Part shown: positions 15,036 to 23,663 of the stretch, in pieces | Numbering within the stretch: the first letter of the stretch is position 1 | Layout: every line of letters begins with the position of its first letter | NCBI GenBank assembly: GCA_036011785.1 | Contig: DASCOB010000034.1 | Span: forward strand, 1-42,402 | Length of the DNA: 42,402 nt | Direction of reading: 5' to 3' | DNA from: CAJWGI01 sp036011785 | Lineage (GTDB): Bacteria; Chloroflexota; Anaerolineae; Anaerolineales; UBA11657 | Translations under genes and position numbers: made by a program | Notes under the pieces: model-generated | Database searches by the model: none | The model's input: the letters and a program-made list of their open reading frames with translations, nothing else | Told to the model about the DNA's origin: nothing

Positions 15036-16994
15036 ATGGATAATCTTGCCGGCGCGCTGGCCGTCTTCAATCAGTTTGTGGTTGTGGCGGTGGTCATCAA
15101 CGCCGCTTCTCTGCTGCTTTACACGTTTACCTTCAATCTGAAAGACCGCGTGGCGCAGGCTCTGAACGTGTTGCTTGCGTGCGTCGCGGTGGCCTACCTG
15201 GGAGACGTGGGTGCATCTGTCGCGCGAGGGGCAGCCGCTGCGGGGGCCTGGTTGCGCTTTCAATGGTTGGGTATAAGCCTGGTGCCGGCGGCCTACCTGC
15301 ATCTCTCTGACGCGCTGCTGGAAAAAACCGGAAAACCCTCGCGCGGCCGGCGTCGTTTTCTCGTGCGCTTGGCGTATGCGGGCGGTCTGGGTTCAGTCGG
15401 GTTGGCGCATTTCTCCGGACGGGTGGTGGGACAGCCGATTGTAGGGGAACGGCTGCAATGGCTGCAGCCGGGGGATTTGTTCGCCCCGTTTGCACTCGCC
15501 TTCGCGTTCGTGACGCTGGTGGCGATTGTCAATATTTACCGCGCGTTTCTGCGCTGTCTCACGCGCGCCACGCGTCGCCGGATGGGATATCTGCTCATTT
15601 CATCTCTGGCGGTGCCTCTGGGCGTCTTTCCCTATCTGATGCCGGCGGGCGCAGGCGCTGCTCAGAGTTATCCGCTGCTCTTCTGGCTGGCTGCGCTGGC
15701 GGCTAATGTAGCAGTGAGTGTGGCGCTTGTTTGGATGACCTATAGCGTTGCATTTTTCGGTGCGCCGCAGCCGGATCGGGTGGTGAAGGGACGGCTTTTC
15801 CAGTGGATATTGCGCGGCCCGATGGTGGCTTCGCTGGCGGTGGGGGCGTATGTGTTTGTGCGTTGGCTCGACCGCATCGCCGGGCTGGATTTGACCCTGT
15901 GGGTTCCCGTGGCGGTGGTGGGCGTGATACTGCTGGCTCAATATGCAATCACGGTGGTGCGGCTGCCGTTGGAACGACGGTTTTTCTACGGCAATATTAG
16001 CGACCAGGATGACGTGCAGCGGCTGCAGCTTCTGGGAGACCGTCTGTTGACAAAGGGCGATGTGCAGCAGTTTCTGGAATCGGTGCTGGCGGCGGCCTGT
16101 GACGTGCTGCATATCTCCAGCGGATTTGTGGCCGTGATGGGCCGCGCGGGTGCGCGCATCGAGGTGCGGGTCGGTTCGCGGCAGCCGCCAACCGAATCGG
16201 CCACGCTTGCAGCTATTGTCCGGCCGGATGCGCGGGATGCATCCGCTGTGGAGTTTTCGCTCTCGGCTGGGGCAGGCCGATTGGAATGGGAGGGCTACTG
16301 GATAATACCGCTGCGCGGAGAGAAACTGGCTGGAACAGCGAGGCAGGCCAGCGAGGTGCTCGGTCTGATGGGATTACATGTGCCCGGGAAGGCCATTCCG
16401 GTGCAGGGCGACGACGAAATGGAAACCCTGCAGACGCTGGTGACACGCGCCGCGACCGCACTCGAGGATCGGCGCTTACAAAGTAATGTTTTCCGGGCAA
16501 TGGGTGACCTGCTCCCGCAAGTGGATGAATTGCAGCGCATGCGCGCGGCAGCCCGCTATGCGGGCACGCGTGCGCTCGAGGCTGGTGACATTGCGCGGAA
16601 TCCGGATGCCGCCCAGTGGGTCAAGGACGCTCTCAGGCATTTTTGGGGCGGGCCGCGGTTGAGCGAGAGTCCGCTGCTGCGCCTGAAGGTGGTGGAAAAG
16701 GCGCTGAGCGAACATGATGGAAATCCGGTGAACGCACTGCGGGCGGTGTTGAAAAACGCCATTGAGCAAATAAAACCGGAGGGTCAACGCAAATTCACCG
16801 GGGAGTGGTTGCTATACAACATCCTTGAGTTGAAATTCCTGCAGGGACAGAAAGTGCGTGACGTGGCCATGCGGCTGGCTGTTTCGGAAGCAGACCTTTA
16901 TCGGAAACAGCGCGTGGCGGTTGAGGAAGTACTGAAGCGCATTGCCCAGATGGAGGTGCAAATGGACGCCTCTGGTGAAAACGAACAGCTGTGA
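15036..16994 (+). CDS. Seven-helix membrane sensor with GAF-like domain and HTH-like C-terminus
   Basis: 652 residues. About the first 310 residues hold seven to eight membrane helices resembling the 7TM sensor region of some histidine kinases (for example VAQALNVLLACVAVAYLGDV, YLISSLAVPLGVFPYL). A soluble region at about 325-475 looks like a GAF domain (FLESVLAAACDVLHISSGFV, then AVMGRAGARIEVRVG, and IIPLRG). No H-box, N-box or G-box of a kinase is present. Instead residues 520-640 carry ALRHFWGGPRLSESPLLRLK, then FTGEWLLYNILELKFLQGQK and VRDVAMRLAVSEADLYRKQR, the last resembling a helix-turn-helix. It is therefore a candidate membrane-bound one-component regulator. It precedes ftsK by 49 bases. 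Ligand and targets are unknown. Confidence 0.7.
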   Translation: MDNLAGALAVFNQFVVVAVVINAASLLLYTFTFNLKDRVAQALNVLLACVAVAYLGDVGASVARGAAAAGAWLRFQWLGISLVPAAYLHLSDALLEKTGKPSRGRRRFLVRLAYAGGLGSVGLAHFSGRVVGQPIVGERLQWLQPGDLFAPFALAFAFVTLVAIVNIYRAFLRCLTRATRRRMGYLLISSLAVPLGVFPYLMPAGAGAAQSYPLLFWLAALAANVAVSVALVWMTYSVAFFGAPQPDRVVKGRLFQWILRGPMVASLAVGAYVFVRWLDRIAGLDLTLWVPVAVVGVILLAQYAITVVRLPLERRFFYGNISDQDDVQRLQLLGDRLLTKGDVQQFLESVLAAACDVLHISSGFVAVMGRAGARIEVRVGSRQPPTESATLAAIVRPDARDASAVEFSLSAGAGRLEWEGYWIIPLRGEKLAGTARQASEVLGLMGLHVPGKAIPVQGDDEMETLQTLVTRAATALEDRRLQSNVFRAMGDLLPQVDELQRMRAAARYAGTRALEAGDIARNPDAAQWVKDALRHFWGGPRLSESPLLRLKVVEKALSEHDGNPVNALRAVLKNAIEQIKPEGQRKFTGEWLLYNILELKFLQGQKVRDVAMRLAVSEADLYRKQRVAVEEVLKRIAQMEVQMDASGENEQL

Positions 16995-17043
16995 GCGGGT
17001 GAAAGGGCGGCACGTGGATTGCACCTTTTACCATTGAGCCAGA

Positions 17044-19419
17044 ATGAGTACACGCGAGAAACAGCGGAGTAAGGCAACGAAGCGCAGCACCAGGCGCCGC
17101 AGTCGCAAACGTGCCACGCACAGTGTACTGGCTGCCACCACGCCTCGGGCAGCTGAGTTTCAACATCGGCTGTTGGGCACGCTGCTGGCGACGGCGCGCG
17201 GCCTGCGCGATTATGGCGATGACCTTGTCGGCGTGGCATTGTTAGCCGGTGGGGGCATCAGCATACTGGCGTTGTTGGGTCTCTCGACGGGAACATGGAC
17301 GGCTGTGATCTCGGATGCGCTGCTGGTGTGGCTTGGGTGGGGCGCTGCCCTTGTGCCGCTTTCGATGCTCGCCGTGGGGATTGTGTTGCTTGCGCGGGGT
17401 TTGGGCTGGCGGCAGACTGTGCCCTGGTTGCGGGTCATCTCTGCTGAGTTGGCGGCGCTGTGCGTTCTCGGCGGCGCTCATCTAGGGATTGCGGTCACCG
17501 ATGCCGGCAATCAGGGTGTGGAAATTACCGAGGCGTTGCGGAGTGGGAGCATGGTTGCACAGGCTTTGGCTGGAAGAGGTGGCGGCAAGATTGGCTGGGC
17601 AATGGCTGTTTTTGCGGGGGAACTGGCGAGAGAATCCGCCGGTTGGCTGCTCGCGCTGATTGGCGGAGCTGCGCTGATGGTTGCCCTTGGAGTGCGCTGG
17701 CAGCAGCTGCTGTTTGGCCTAATCTCTCTACAGGGCAAATTGGAGCGCGGGCAGGGCGCCTCCAATCCCGGACGCGGCCGCGGGCGCAGGCAGGCAGCAG
17801 CGCGGAGCTCTCCGCTGCGCGCAACGCAGCCCGGCGGCGGGCAGCAACGTTTCACCGTGGCCGCGCATCATGACCGGCGTCCGACCAAGCCGCGGCGGCG
17901 TTCAAAGCTGCTGCCGCCATTGAAACTGTTGGGCGAGGGCGAGCCGTTGCGTCCCTCGGAGGCGGAAATCAACCGAAACGCCGAGATAATCGAACACACG
18001 CTGCAGGAGTTTGGCGTGCCTGCCGAAGTGATTGATTTTCGGGTGGGACCGGCGGTGACGCAATTTGCGGTTCAACCCGGATTTGTGGAGAAGGCTGGCA
18101 AAGACGGTAATGCGCGCCGTCACAAGGTGCGTGTGGCGCAGATATCAAACCGCGCGAGCGACCTGACGCTGGCGCTGTCCGCGCGGAGCATCCGCGTGGA
18201 AGCGCCCGTGCCCGGGCAATCCTTTGTGGGTATCGAGGTTCCCAATCGGCAGAAAACAAACGTCGGTCTGCGCAGTGTGGTTGAATCACAGGCGTTTCAC
18301 AGCATCAATTCGCCGCTGGCGATTGCGCTGGGTCGGGATGTCTCAGGCGCACCCGTGGCAGCTGACCTCGGCGCGATGCCCCATTTGCTTATTGCGGGCA
18401 CCACCGGCTCCGGAAAAAGCGTGTGCATCACCTCTATCGTGACCTGCCTGATTTGCAACAACGGCCCCGCCGATCTGCGTCTGGTGATGGTGGACCCGAA
18501 AAAGGTTGAGCTGCTGCGTTTCAATGGTTTGCCACACCTGCTGGGGCGGGTGGAAGTGGAACTCGACCGCATCATAGGCACGTTGCGCTGGATGACACGC
18601 GAAATGGACAGCCGCTACCGCAAGTTGGAGAAGATGGGCGCGCGTGATCTGGATGATTACAACAACAAGATTCAGCGTCGCCGGGGCGAGGAGAAAATAC
18701 CGCGCATTGTCGTGGTGGTGGATGAACTGGCAGACCTGATGATGATGGCGCAAAACGAGACTGAGCAAACTCTGGTTCGGCTGGCGCAGATGGCACGCGC
18801 CACAGGCATCCATCTGCTGGTGGCTACCCAGCGTCCAAGCACCGACATTCTCACCGGCCTGATAAAAGCGAACTTTCCCGCCCGCATTTCATTTGCGGTG
18901 GTATCTTCGACTGATTCTCGCGTCATCCTGGACACCACCGGCGCTGAATCTCTGCTGGGCCAGGGAGATATGCTCTTTCTCAGCCCTGACGCTCCCGCGC
19001 CAATGCGTATTCAGGGAGTGTTCACCAGCGATGCCGACGTCGATGAAATCGTGGCGCACTGGCGCGAGCATGAAGGCTCGGACGCTGCTGACGATGATCC
19101 GGCTGCGATGGATGAGACCCGGTTGCAGATACAGGCCCAAGTGGCCCCGTGGGATGACTTGCTCCGTCAGCGGGCGCAAGTGGCGGACAAAGATGACCAA
19201 ATTCTGGAGGCTGTTACAGTGGTGAGGAGACACCGCACTGCCTCTGTCAGCCTGTTACAGCGCAAATTAAAAATTGGGTATCCGCGCGCGGCCCGCCTGA
19301 TGGATGAACTCTTTGAGATGGGTGTTGTCGGTGAGCCGCGTCAGGGCGGCAAGACGCGGGAGGTTTTGCTGCAATCCGGTGACAAGGGAGACGCTCCTAT
19401 GGATGCCGCCGACGCCTAG
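17044..19419 (+). CDS. ftsK: DNA translocase FtsK/SpoIIIE family
   Basis: Hexameric ATP-driven pump that moves chromosomal DNA through the division septum. 791 residues. A basic N-terminal tail (residues 5-25) is followed by four to five membrane helices (about 58-225), a basic/Ala-rich linker to about 300, the alpha domain from ELLRPSEAE-like sequence (RPSEAEINRNAEIIEHTLQE), the motor with Walker A AGTTGSGKS (about 451-459) and Walker B IVVVVDELADLM (about 555-566), and a gamma winged-helix domain near 715-780 with VVRRHRTASVSLLQRKLKIG and YPRAARLMDELFEMGVVG. That gamma domain reads the KOPS-type polarity sequences. ATG 17044 start. The gene ends just before a 5'-truncated dehydrogenase. Confidence 0.96.
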   Translation: MSTREKQRSKATKRSTRRRSRKRATHSVLAATTPRAAEFQHRLLGTLLATARGLRDYGDDLVGVALLAGGGISILALLGLSTGTWTAVISDALLVWLGWGAALVPLSMLAVGIVLLARGLGWRQTVPWLRVISAELAALCVLGGAHLGIAVTDAGNQGVEITEALRSGSMVAQALAGRGGGKIGWAMAVFAGELARESAGWLLALIGGAALMVALGVRWQQLLFGLISLQGKLERGQGASNPGRGRGRRQAAARSSPLRATQPGGGQQRFTVAAHHDRRPTKPRRRSKLLPPLKLLGEGEPLRPSEAEINRNAEIIEHTLQEFGVPAEVIDFRVGPAVTQFAVQPGFVEKAGKDGNARRHKVRVAQISNRASDLTLALSARSIRVEAPVPGQSFVGIEVPNRQKTNVGLRSVVESQAFHSINSPLAIALGRDVSGAPVAADLGAMPHLLIAGTTGSGKSVCITSIVTCLICNNGPADLRLVMVDPKKVELLRFNGLPHLLGRVEVELDRIIGTLRWMTREMDSRYRKLEKMGARDLDDYNNKIQRRRGEEKIPRIVVVVDELADLMMMAQNETEQTLVRLAQMARATGIHLLVATQRPSTDILTGLIKANFPARISFAVVSSTDSRVILDTTGAESLLGQGDMLFLSPDAPAPMRIQGVFTSDADVDEIVAHWREHEGSDAADDDPAAMDETRLQIQAQVAPWDDLLRQRAQVADKDDQILEAVTVVRRHRTASVSLLQRKLKIGYPRAARLMDELFEMGVVGEPRQGGKTREVLLQSGDKGDAPMDAADA

Positions 19420-19436
19420 GTTCACTTGGAGATGGG

Positions 19437-20216
19437 GTGGTGACGGGCTGGGAAATGGGCGAGCGCGCTGGCGTCCCTTGGCTTGGCCACGCATGCGGTG
19501 CGTGCTCGTTCTGCCGCAGTGGGCGGGAAAACCTGTGCGAGAGTGCATGCTTTACCGGTTATCAGGCGGATGGAGGTTATGCGGAGTACGCGCTGGTACA
19601 TGCTGATTATGCCGTGCGCATTCCGCCTGCATTCTCGGACGCGGCCGCCGCGCCGCTGCTATGCGCGGGAATAGTGGGGTATCGCTCGCTGCGCCTTTCC
19701 GGGCTGCAGCCCGGCGAGCGATTGGGAATCTACGGCTTTGGCGGAAGCGGGCACCTGTGCATTCAAGTAGCGCGGTATTGGGGCTGCGAGGTGCATGTGT
19801 TTACGCGCAGCGCCAAACACCAGCAGCACGCCCGGGAACTGAACGCCGCGTGGGTCGGCATGGCTTCCGAAACGCCGCCAGTGCAGCTTGACCGCGCAAT
19901 CATCTTTGCGCCCGCCGGATGGCTGGTGCCTCTTTCCCTTGGCCACCTTCGCCCGGGCGGCAGCCTGTGTATCAATGCCATTCACGCCAGCCCGATTCCT
20001 GAGATGTCATACAGCCTGCTGTGGAAGGAACGCACCATCACCACCGTGGCAAACGCTACTCGCCGCGATGCACACGAATTCATGGAGCTGGCTGCCGAGG
20101 CCGGGGTTACAACGCAGGTGCAGTCTTTTCCAATGTGGGCAGCGAACGAAGTGCTGCAGCAATTGAAACACGGCGACATAACTGGCAGCGCAGTGATCAT
20201 CGTGCGCGAAGATTGA
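19437..20216 (+). pseudogene. 5'-truncated zinc-dependent alcohol dehydrogenase
   Basis: The frame begins inside a medium-chain dehydrogenase: GDGVVTGWEMGERAGVPWLG can be read from about 19425, then CGACSFCRSGRENLCES (the four-Cys structural zinc site), GGYAEYALVHADYAVRIPPA, NAD-binding GIYGFGGSGHLCIQVAR, and IFAPAGWLVP, ending SAVIIVRED. The first 70 or so residues of such enzymes, with the catalytic zinc ligands (Cys in CGxCxTDxH and the GHE segment), are missing; only the ftsK gene end lies upstream. A GTG at 19437 behind GGAGA could start translation, but the product would lack catalytic zinc. Class: the 'zinc-binding alcohol dehydrogenase' group with VPWLGxxCG. Whether any protein is made is unknown. 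Confidence 0.75.
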
Positions 20217-20280
20217 CGCGCGCGGGCGTACCCATTCACGTCCGGCACCTCCAGCAACGCGTGTCAACCACGGCCACTTC

Positions 20281-20289
20281 TGTTACAAT
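20281..20289 (+). promoter_or_regulatory. Extended -10 of the ferredoxin-NADP reductase gene
   Basis: TGTTACAAT (TGn plus TACAAT, 5 of 6). A weak -35 (GTGTCA) lies 17 bases upstream at 20261-20266. The leader to the ATG at 20371 would be about 75 bases. Confidence 0.4.
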
Positions 20290-20370
20290 GGCTGACCTGA
20301 AGAACCAACTTCGCACGCATTAGGTGCACTGGCCTTTTGCGAAATGAACGGCGAGAGATGAATTGAACGC

Positions 20371-21774
20371 ATGACGAAACTCGGCGGCGGTTCCAATCCC
20401 TTACGCGTGGCCATAATCGGTTCAGGCCCGGCCGGTTTTTACGCTGCCACTCATCTTTTCAAGGCGAGTGACGGCGTAGTTGAAGTGGATATGTTTGACC
20501 GGCTGCCCACCCCATTCGGGCTGGTGCGTTTCGGCGTGGCGCCCGATCACCTGAAGATAAAATCTGTGACCAAGGTTTACGAGCGCACCGCTGCGCGTCC
20601 GGAGTTGCGCTTCTGGGGCAACGTCGAGTTTGGCAAACACGTCACTCTGGAGGACCTGCGGGTGCATTACCATTGCGTGCTGTTTTCGTCAGGGTCGCAG
20701 AGTGACCGCAAAATGGGTATCCCCGGAGAGGACCTTGCCCGCAGCCATGCAGCTACCGAATTCGTGGCGTGGTACAACGGCCACCCAGATTTCAGCGAGC
20801 GTACATTTGATCTTTCTGTCGAGCGCGTTGCCGTCATCGGCATCGGAAACGTGGCGGTCGATGTCGCGCGTATCCTCTGCCGCTCCGAGCAGGAGTTGCT
20901 AGAGAGTGACATCGCTGATTATGCTTTGGCGGCGCTTTCGAAAAGCAACATAAAGGAGGTAGTCATGCTCGGTCGCCGGGGTCCGGCGCAGGCGGCTTTC
21001 ACGAATCCGGAGGCGAAAGAGCTGGGCGAGCTGGCCGACGCCGATTTCTGTGTTCTTCCGGAGGAAGCCGCTCTGGATGCACTCAGCCAGGCGGACCTCG
21101 AGAGCGGCGGCGATAAGAGCGTGGCCCGCAAGGTGCAGCTGCTGCAGGAAACATCACTCCGCATACCGGACGGAAAACCGAAGAGGTTGACCATCCGCTT
21201 CCTGGCGTCTCCGGTGGAACTTCTCGGTGACGAGACCGGCGGTGTTGCGAGAATGCGAATGGTGAAAAATGAGCTTTACAGAACCGAGAATGGGACACTC
21301 CGGCCGCGCCCGTCGGACCGGTTCGAGGAGATGCCTATCGGGCTGCTCTTCCGCTCGGTCGGTTATCGTGGATTGCCGCTTCCGGGCGTCCCGTTTAATG
21401 ATGATTGGGGAGTTATATTGAATAAAAAGGGTCGCATCGTCGACCCAGAAAGCGGAGATGCGCTACCCGGCCTATACACATCCGGATGGATAAAGCGCGG
21501 GCCAAATGGTGTGATTGGCACCAACAAAGCTGATTCTGTTGAGACAGTGAATTGCCTGCTGCAGGACGTGGCGGCCGGCCGGATGATCACGCCTGCCAAC
21601 CCAGGTGCTGCTGCCGCCGAGGAGTTGGTGCGGTCGCGGCAGTCCGCTGTTTTTACATTTGAGGATTGGAAGCGTGTCGATGCGCTTGAACTTGAACGGG
21701 GCGCGAAGGCGGGCCGCCCACGCGTAAAGTTCACCAGCCGCCGGGAGATCGCAACCGTACTGGGTCGGGACTGA
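20371..21774 (+). CDS. Ferredoxin/adrenodoxin-NADP+ reductase (FprA-type FAD enzyme)
   Basis: FAD flavoenzyme that passes electrons between NADPH and ferredoxin-like proteins. 467 residues, the length of the adrenodoxin-reductase-like (FprA) group rather than the shorter plant-type FNRs. Seen: FAD motif IIGSGPAGFYAATHL, the family's DRLPTPFGLVRFGVAPDH, KVYERTAA with the NADPH domain motif VIGIGNVAVDVARIL, the GRRGPAQAAFTNPE segment, and LYTSGWIKRGPNGVIGTNKA near the C-terminus. Start ATG 20371. It stands alone after the truncated dehydrogenase, with its own promoter, and 21 bases before yebC. Confidence 0.95.
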   Translation: MTKLGGGSNPLRVAIIGSGPAGFYAATHLFKASDGVVEVDMFDRLPTPFGLVRFGVAPDHLKIKSVTKVYERTAARPELRFWGNVEFGKHVTLEDLRVHYHCVLFSSGSQSDRKMGIPGEDLARSHAATEFVAWYNGHPDFSERTFDLSVERVAVIGIGNVAVDVARILCRSEQELLESDIADYALAALSKSNIKEVVMLGRRGPAQAAFTNPEAKELGELADADFCVLPEEAALDALSQADLESGGDKSVARKVQLLQETSLRIPDGKPKRLTIRFLASPVELLGDETGGVARMRMVKNELYRTENGTLRPRPSDRFEEMPIGLLFRSVGYRGLPLPGVPFNDDWGVILNKKGRIVDPESGDALPGLYTSGWIKRGPNGVIGTNKADSVETVNCLLQDVAAGRMITPANPGAAAAEELVRSRQSAVFTFEDWKRVDALELERGAKAGRPRVKFTSRREIATVLGRD

Positions 21775-21795
21775 ATCCGGGAAGCGGGAGAAACC

Positions 21796-22548
21796 ATGTC
21801 TGGGCATTCTAAATGGAGCACCATCAAGCGTAAAAAAGGCGCAACCGACGCGCGGCGGGGTAAAGCGTTCACGCGCCTCGCAAAAGAAATTAGCGTCGCC
21901 GCTCGCGCCGGTGGCGACCCAGAAACCAACTTTCGCTTGCGGCTAGCTGTGACTAAGGCGCGCGCAGCCAACATGCCCAAAGATAACATCCGGCGTGCGA
22001 TTAAACGTGGCACTGGCGAGGAAAAAGGCAGCACTGCGTTAGAGCAGGTGACTTATGAGGGTTATGCTCAGCACGGCGTTGCACTGATGATTGAGGTGGT
22101 CACTGACAATCGTAACCGGGCAGTGGCGGCGCTGCGCCACGTACTCACCCGCGCGGGCGGGAATCTGGGCGAGAGCGGCTCGGTGGCGTGGCAGTTCGAG
22201 GCAAAAGTTTATTTCGCTTTTCCGCCGGAGGGTCGCGGCGAGGACGTGCTTTTTGAACTCGCGCTCGAGGCCGGCGCGGATGACCTAACGTACTCTGAAG
22301 AGATTGTGGAGATATTCGCGTCCGTCGAATCTTTCAAGGAAGTCAGCGATGCGCTGGAAGCGGCCGACATCTCTCCGGAAGAGGCCATGCTGCTTATGGA
22401 GCCTGTCAATTCAGTCGAATTGCCCTCGCAGAAAACCGGACAGGTGATGAAAACCATCGAGGCGTTGGAAGAACTGGACGACGTCCAGAACGTGTACACC
22501 AACTTAGACGTGACCGCAGAGGCGCTCTCTGCCTTTGCGGCTGGATGA
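21796..22548 (+). CDS. yebC: YebC/PmpR family protein
   Basis: Universal bacterial protein, first described as a DNA-binding regulator and more recently tied to relief of ribosome stalling. 250 residues, normal length. The N-terminal signature MSGHSKWSTIKRKKGATDAR and RGKAFTRLAKEISVAARAGG is exact, followed by AKMPKDNI-like NMPKDNIRRAIKRGTG and YEGYAQHGVALMIEVVTDNRNR. Clear GGGAG ribosome site 7-8 bases upstream of ATG 21796. It precedes ruvC-ruvA, a conserved arrangement in many bacteria. Confidence 0.97.
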   Translation: MSGHSKWSTIKRKKGATDARRGKAFTRLAKEISVAARAGGDPETNFRLRLAVTKARAANMPKDNIRRAIKRGTGEEKGSTALEQVTYEGYAQHGVALMIEVVTDNRNRAVAALRHVLTRAGGNLGESGSVAWQFEAKVYFAFPPEGRGEDVLFELALEAGADDLTYSEEIVEIFASVESFKEVSDALEAADISPEEAMLLMEPVNSVELPSQKTGQVMKTIEALEELDDVQNVYTNLDVTAEALSAFAAG

Positions 22549-22560
22549 CCAAGAAAAGCC

Positions 22561-23067
22561 ATGGCGCAGCTGGTGATAGGAATTGACCCTGGCACAGCTA
22601 CGACCGGTTATGGTTTGGTGCGGGAGGATGATGGACAATTGGAATGCGTGGGGTTTGGGGTGGTCACGACCTCGGCAAGGGAGTCGCTCGCGCTGCGCCT
22701 GGAGGCCATTTACCGGGATTTGACCACGGTCTTTCAGCAACATCGGCCTACCACCGCGGCGGTGGAGAAACTTTTTTTTCACCGCAATGTCTCCTCGGCG
22801 ATGGCGGTAGGGCAGGGGCGTGGCGTGGCTTTGTTAGCCGTGGCACACTGTGGATTGGACGTGGGGGAGTACACGCCGCTCGAAGTAAAACAGGCGGTAA
22901 CCGGCTACGGAAAAGCCTCGAAGTCACAAGTGCAGCAGATGGTGGGTACTCTGCTCAATCTGGAGGAGATTCCCCGCCCGGACGACGCGGCCGACGCGCT
23001 GGCCGTGGCGATCTGCCACGCTCACGCGGCAAGAACCGTTGAGCTAACCGCAAAGGCGCGAACATGA
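22561..23067 (+). CDS. ruvC: Crossover junction endodeoxyribonuclease RuvC
   Basis: Resolves Holliday junctions during recombinational repair. 168 residues. The RNase H-like active site is complete: Asp9 in GIDPGTATTGYG, Glu69 in AAVEKLFFHRN, and Asp142/Asp145 in PDDAADALAVA. ATG at 22561 is 12 bases after the yebC stop. The 3' end overlaps the ruvA start (ATGA at 23064-23067), so RuvC and RuvA are translationally coupled. ruvB is not in this cluster. Confidence 0.96.
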   Translation: MAQLVIGIDPGTATTGYGLVREDDGQLECVGFGVVTTSARESLALRLEAIYRDLTTVFQQHRPTTAAVEKLFFHRNVSSAMAVGQGRGVALLAVAHCGLDVGEYTPLEVKQAVTGYGKASKSQVQQMVGTLLNLEEIPRPDDAADALAVAICHAHAARTVELTAKART

Positions 23068-23645
23068 TTGCATCGGTGAGTGGCGCGGTGCAGTCGATGG
23101 AACAAGGGGCGCTGGTGGTGGAGGTGGGTGGCGTCGGGCTTCGCGTGTCAGTTCCAGATTCAGTTTTGCAAGGAAATGTGTCGGTGGGGGCAAGAGTGCA
23201 ATTGTGGACGCACCTGTTGGTGCGTCAGGATGCAATCACCCTATATGGCTTTTTGGAGAAGGAACAACTCACCCTGTTTGATATGTTGCTCAAAGCCCCG
23301 GGGGTGGGGCCAAAACTGGCTCTCGCGATTATCTCCGGCATGCCGGTGGATGGGTTGCATGCGGCTGTTACCAAAGAGCAGGCAGAGCTATTGAGCCAGG
23401 TTCCGGGCGTGGGCATCAAGACCGCCCGCAAAATTATCTTCTATCTTAAGGACAAATTGGAACCGGGTGGTCTGTTGCCCGAGGTCATCGCTGCCAATGA
23501 GTTGGACATCGAAATGACCGCAGCGCTCACCGCCCTGGGATACAGTGTGGTGGAGGCGCAGACAGCGTTGCAGGCCATGGGGGCCGACGCGCCGGATGAA
23601 CTGGAAGCACGCATTCGGATTGCGTTACAATATCTCTCCAAATAA
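23064..23645 (+). CDS. ruvA: Holliday junction branch migration protein RuvA
   Basis: Tetrameric junction-binding subunit of the RuvAB motor. 193 residues. N-terminal OB-fold (MIASVSGAVQ through LLVRQDAITLYGFLEKEQLT), tandem helix-hairpin-helix motifs LLKAPGVGPKLALAIISG and LLSQVPGVGIKTARKIIFYL, and a C-terminal helical domain ALTALGYSVVEAQTALQAM that binds RuvB. Start ATG 23064 inside the end of ruvC. The proC gene follows after 18 bases. No ruvB is visible in the window, so it must lie elsewhere. Confidence 0.96.
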   Translation: MIASVSGAVQSMEQGALVVEVGGVGLRVSVPDSVLQGNVSVGARVQLWTHLLVRQDAITLYGFLEKEQLTLFDMLLKAPGVGPKLALAIISGMPVDGLHAAVTKEQAELLSQVPGVGIKTARKIIFYLKDKLEPGGLLPEVIAANELDIEMTAALTALGYSVVEAQTALQAMGADAPDELEARIRIALQYLSK

Positions 23646-23663
23646 TCACACGAGAGGAAACTC

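Noticed and set aside
21363..22034. 223-codon minus-strand frame across the ferredoxin-NADP reductase/yebC junction
   Set aside because: Spans the ends of two clearly real genes on the other strand and shows no family features.
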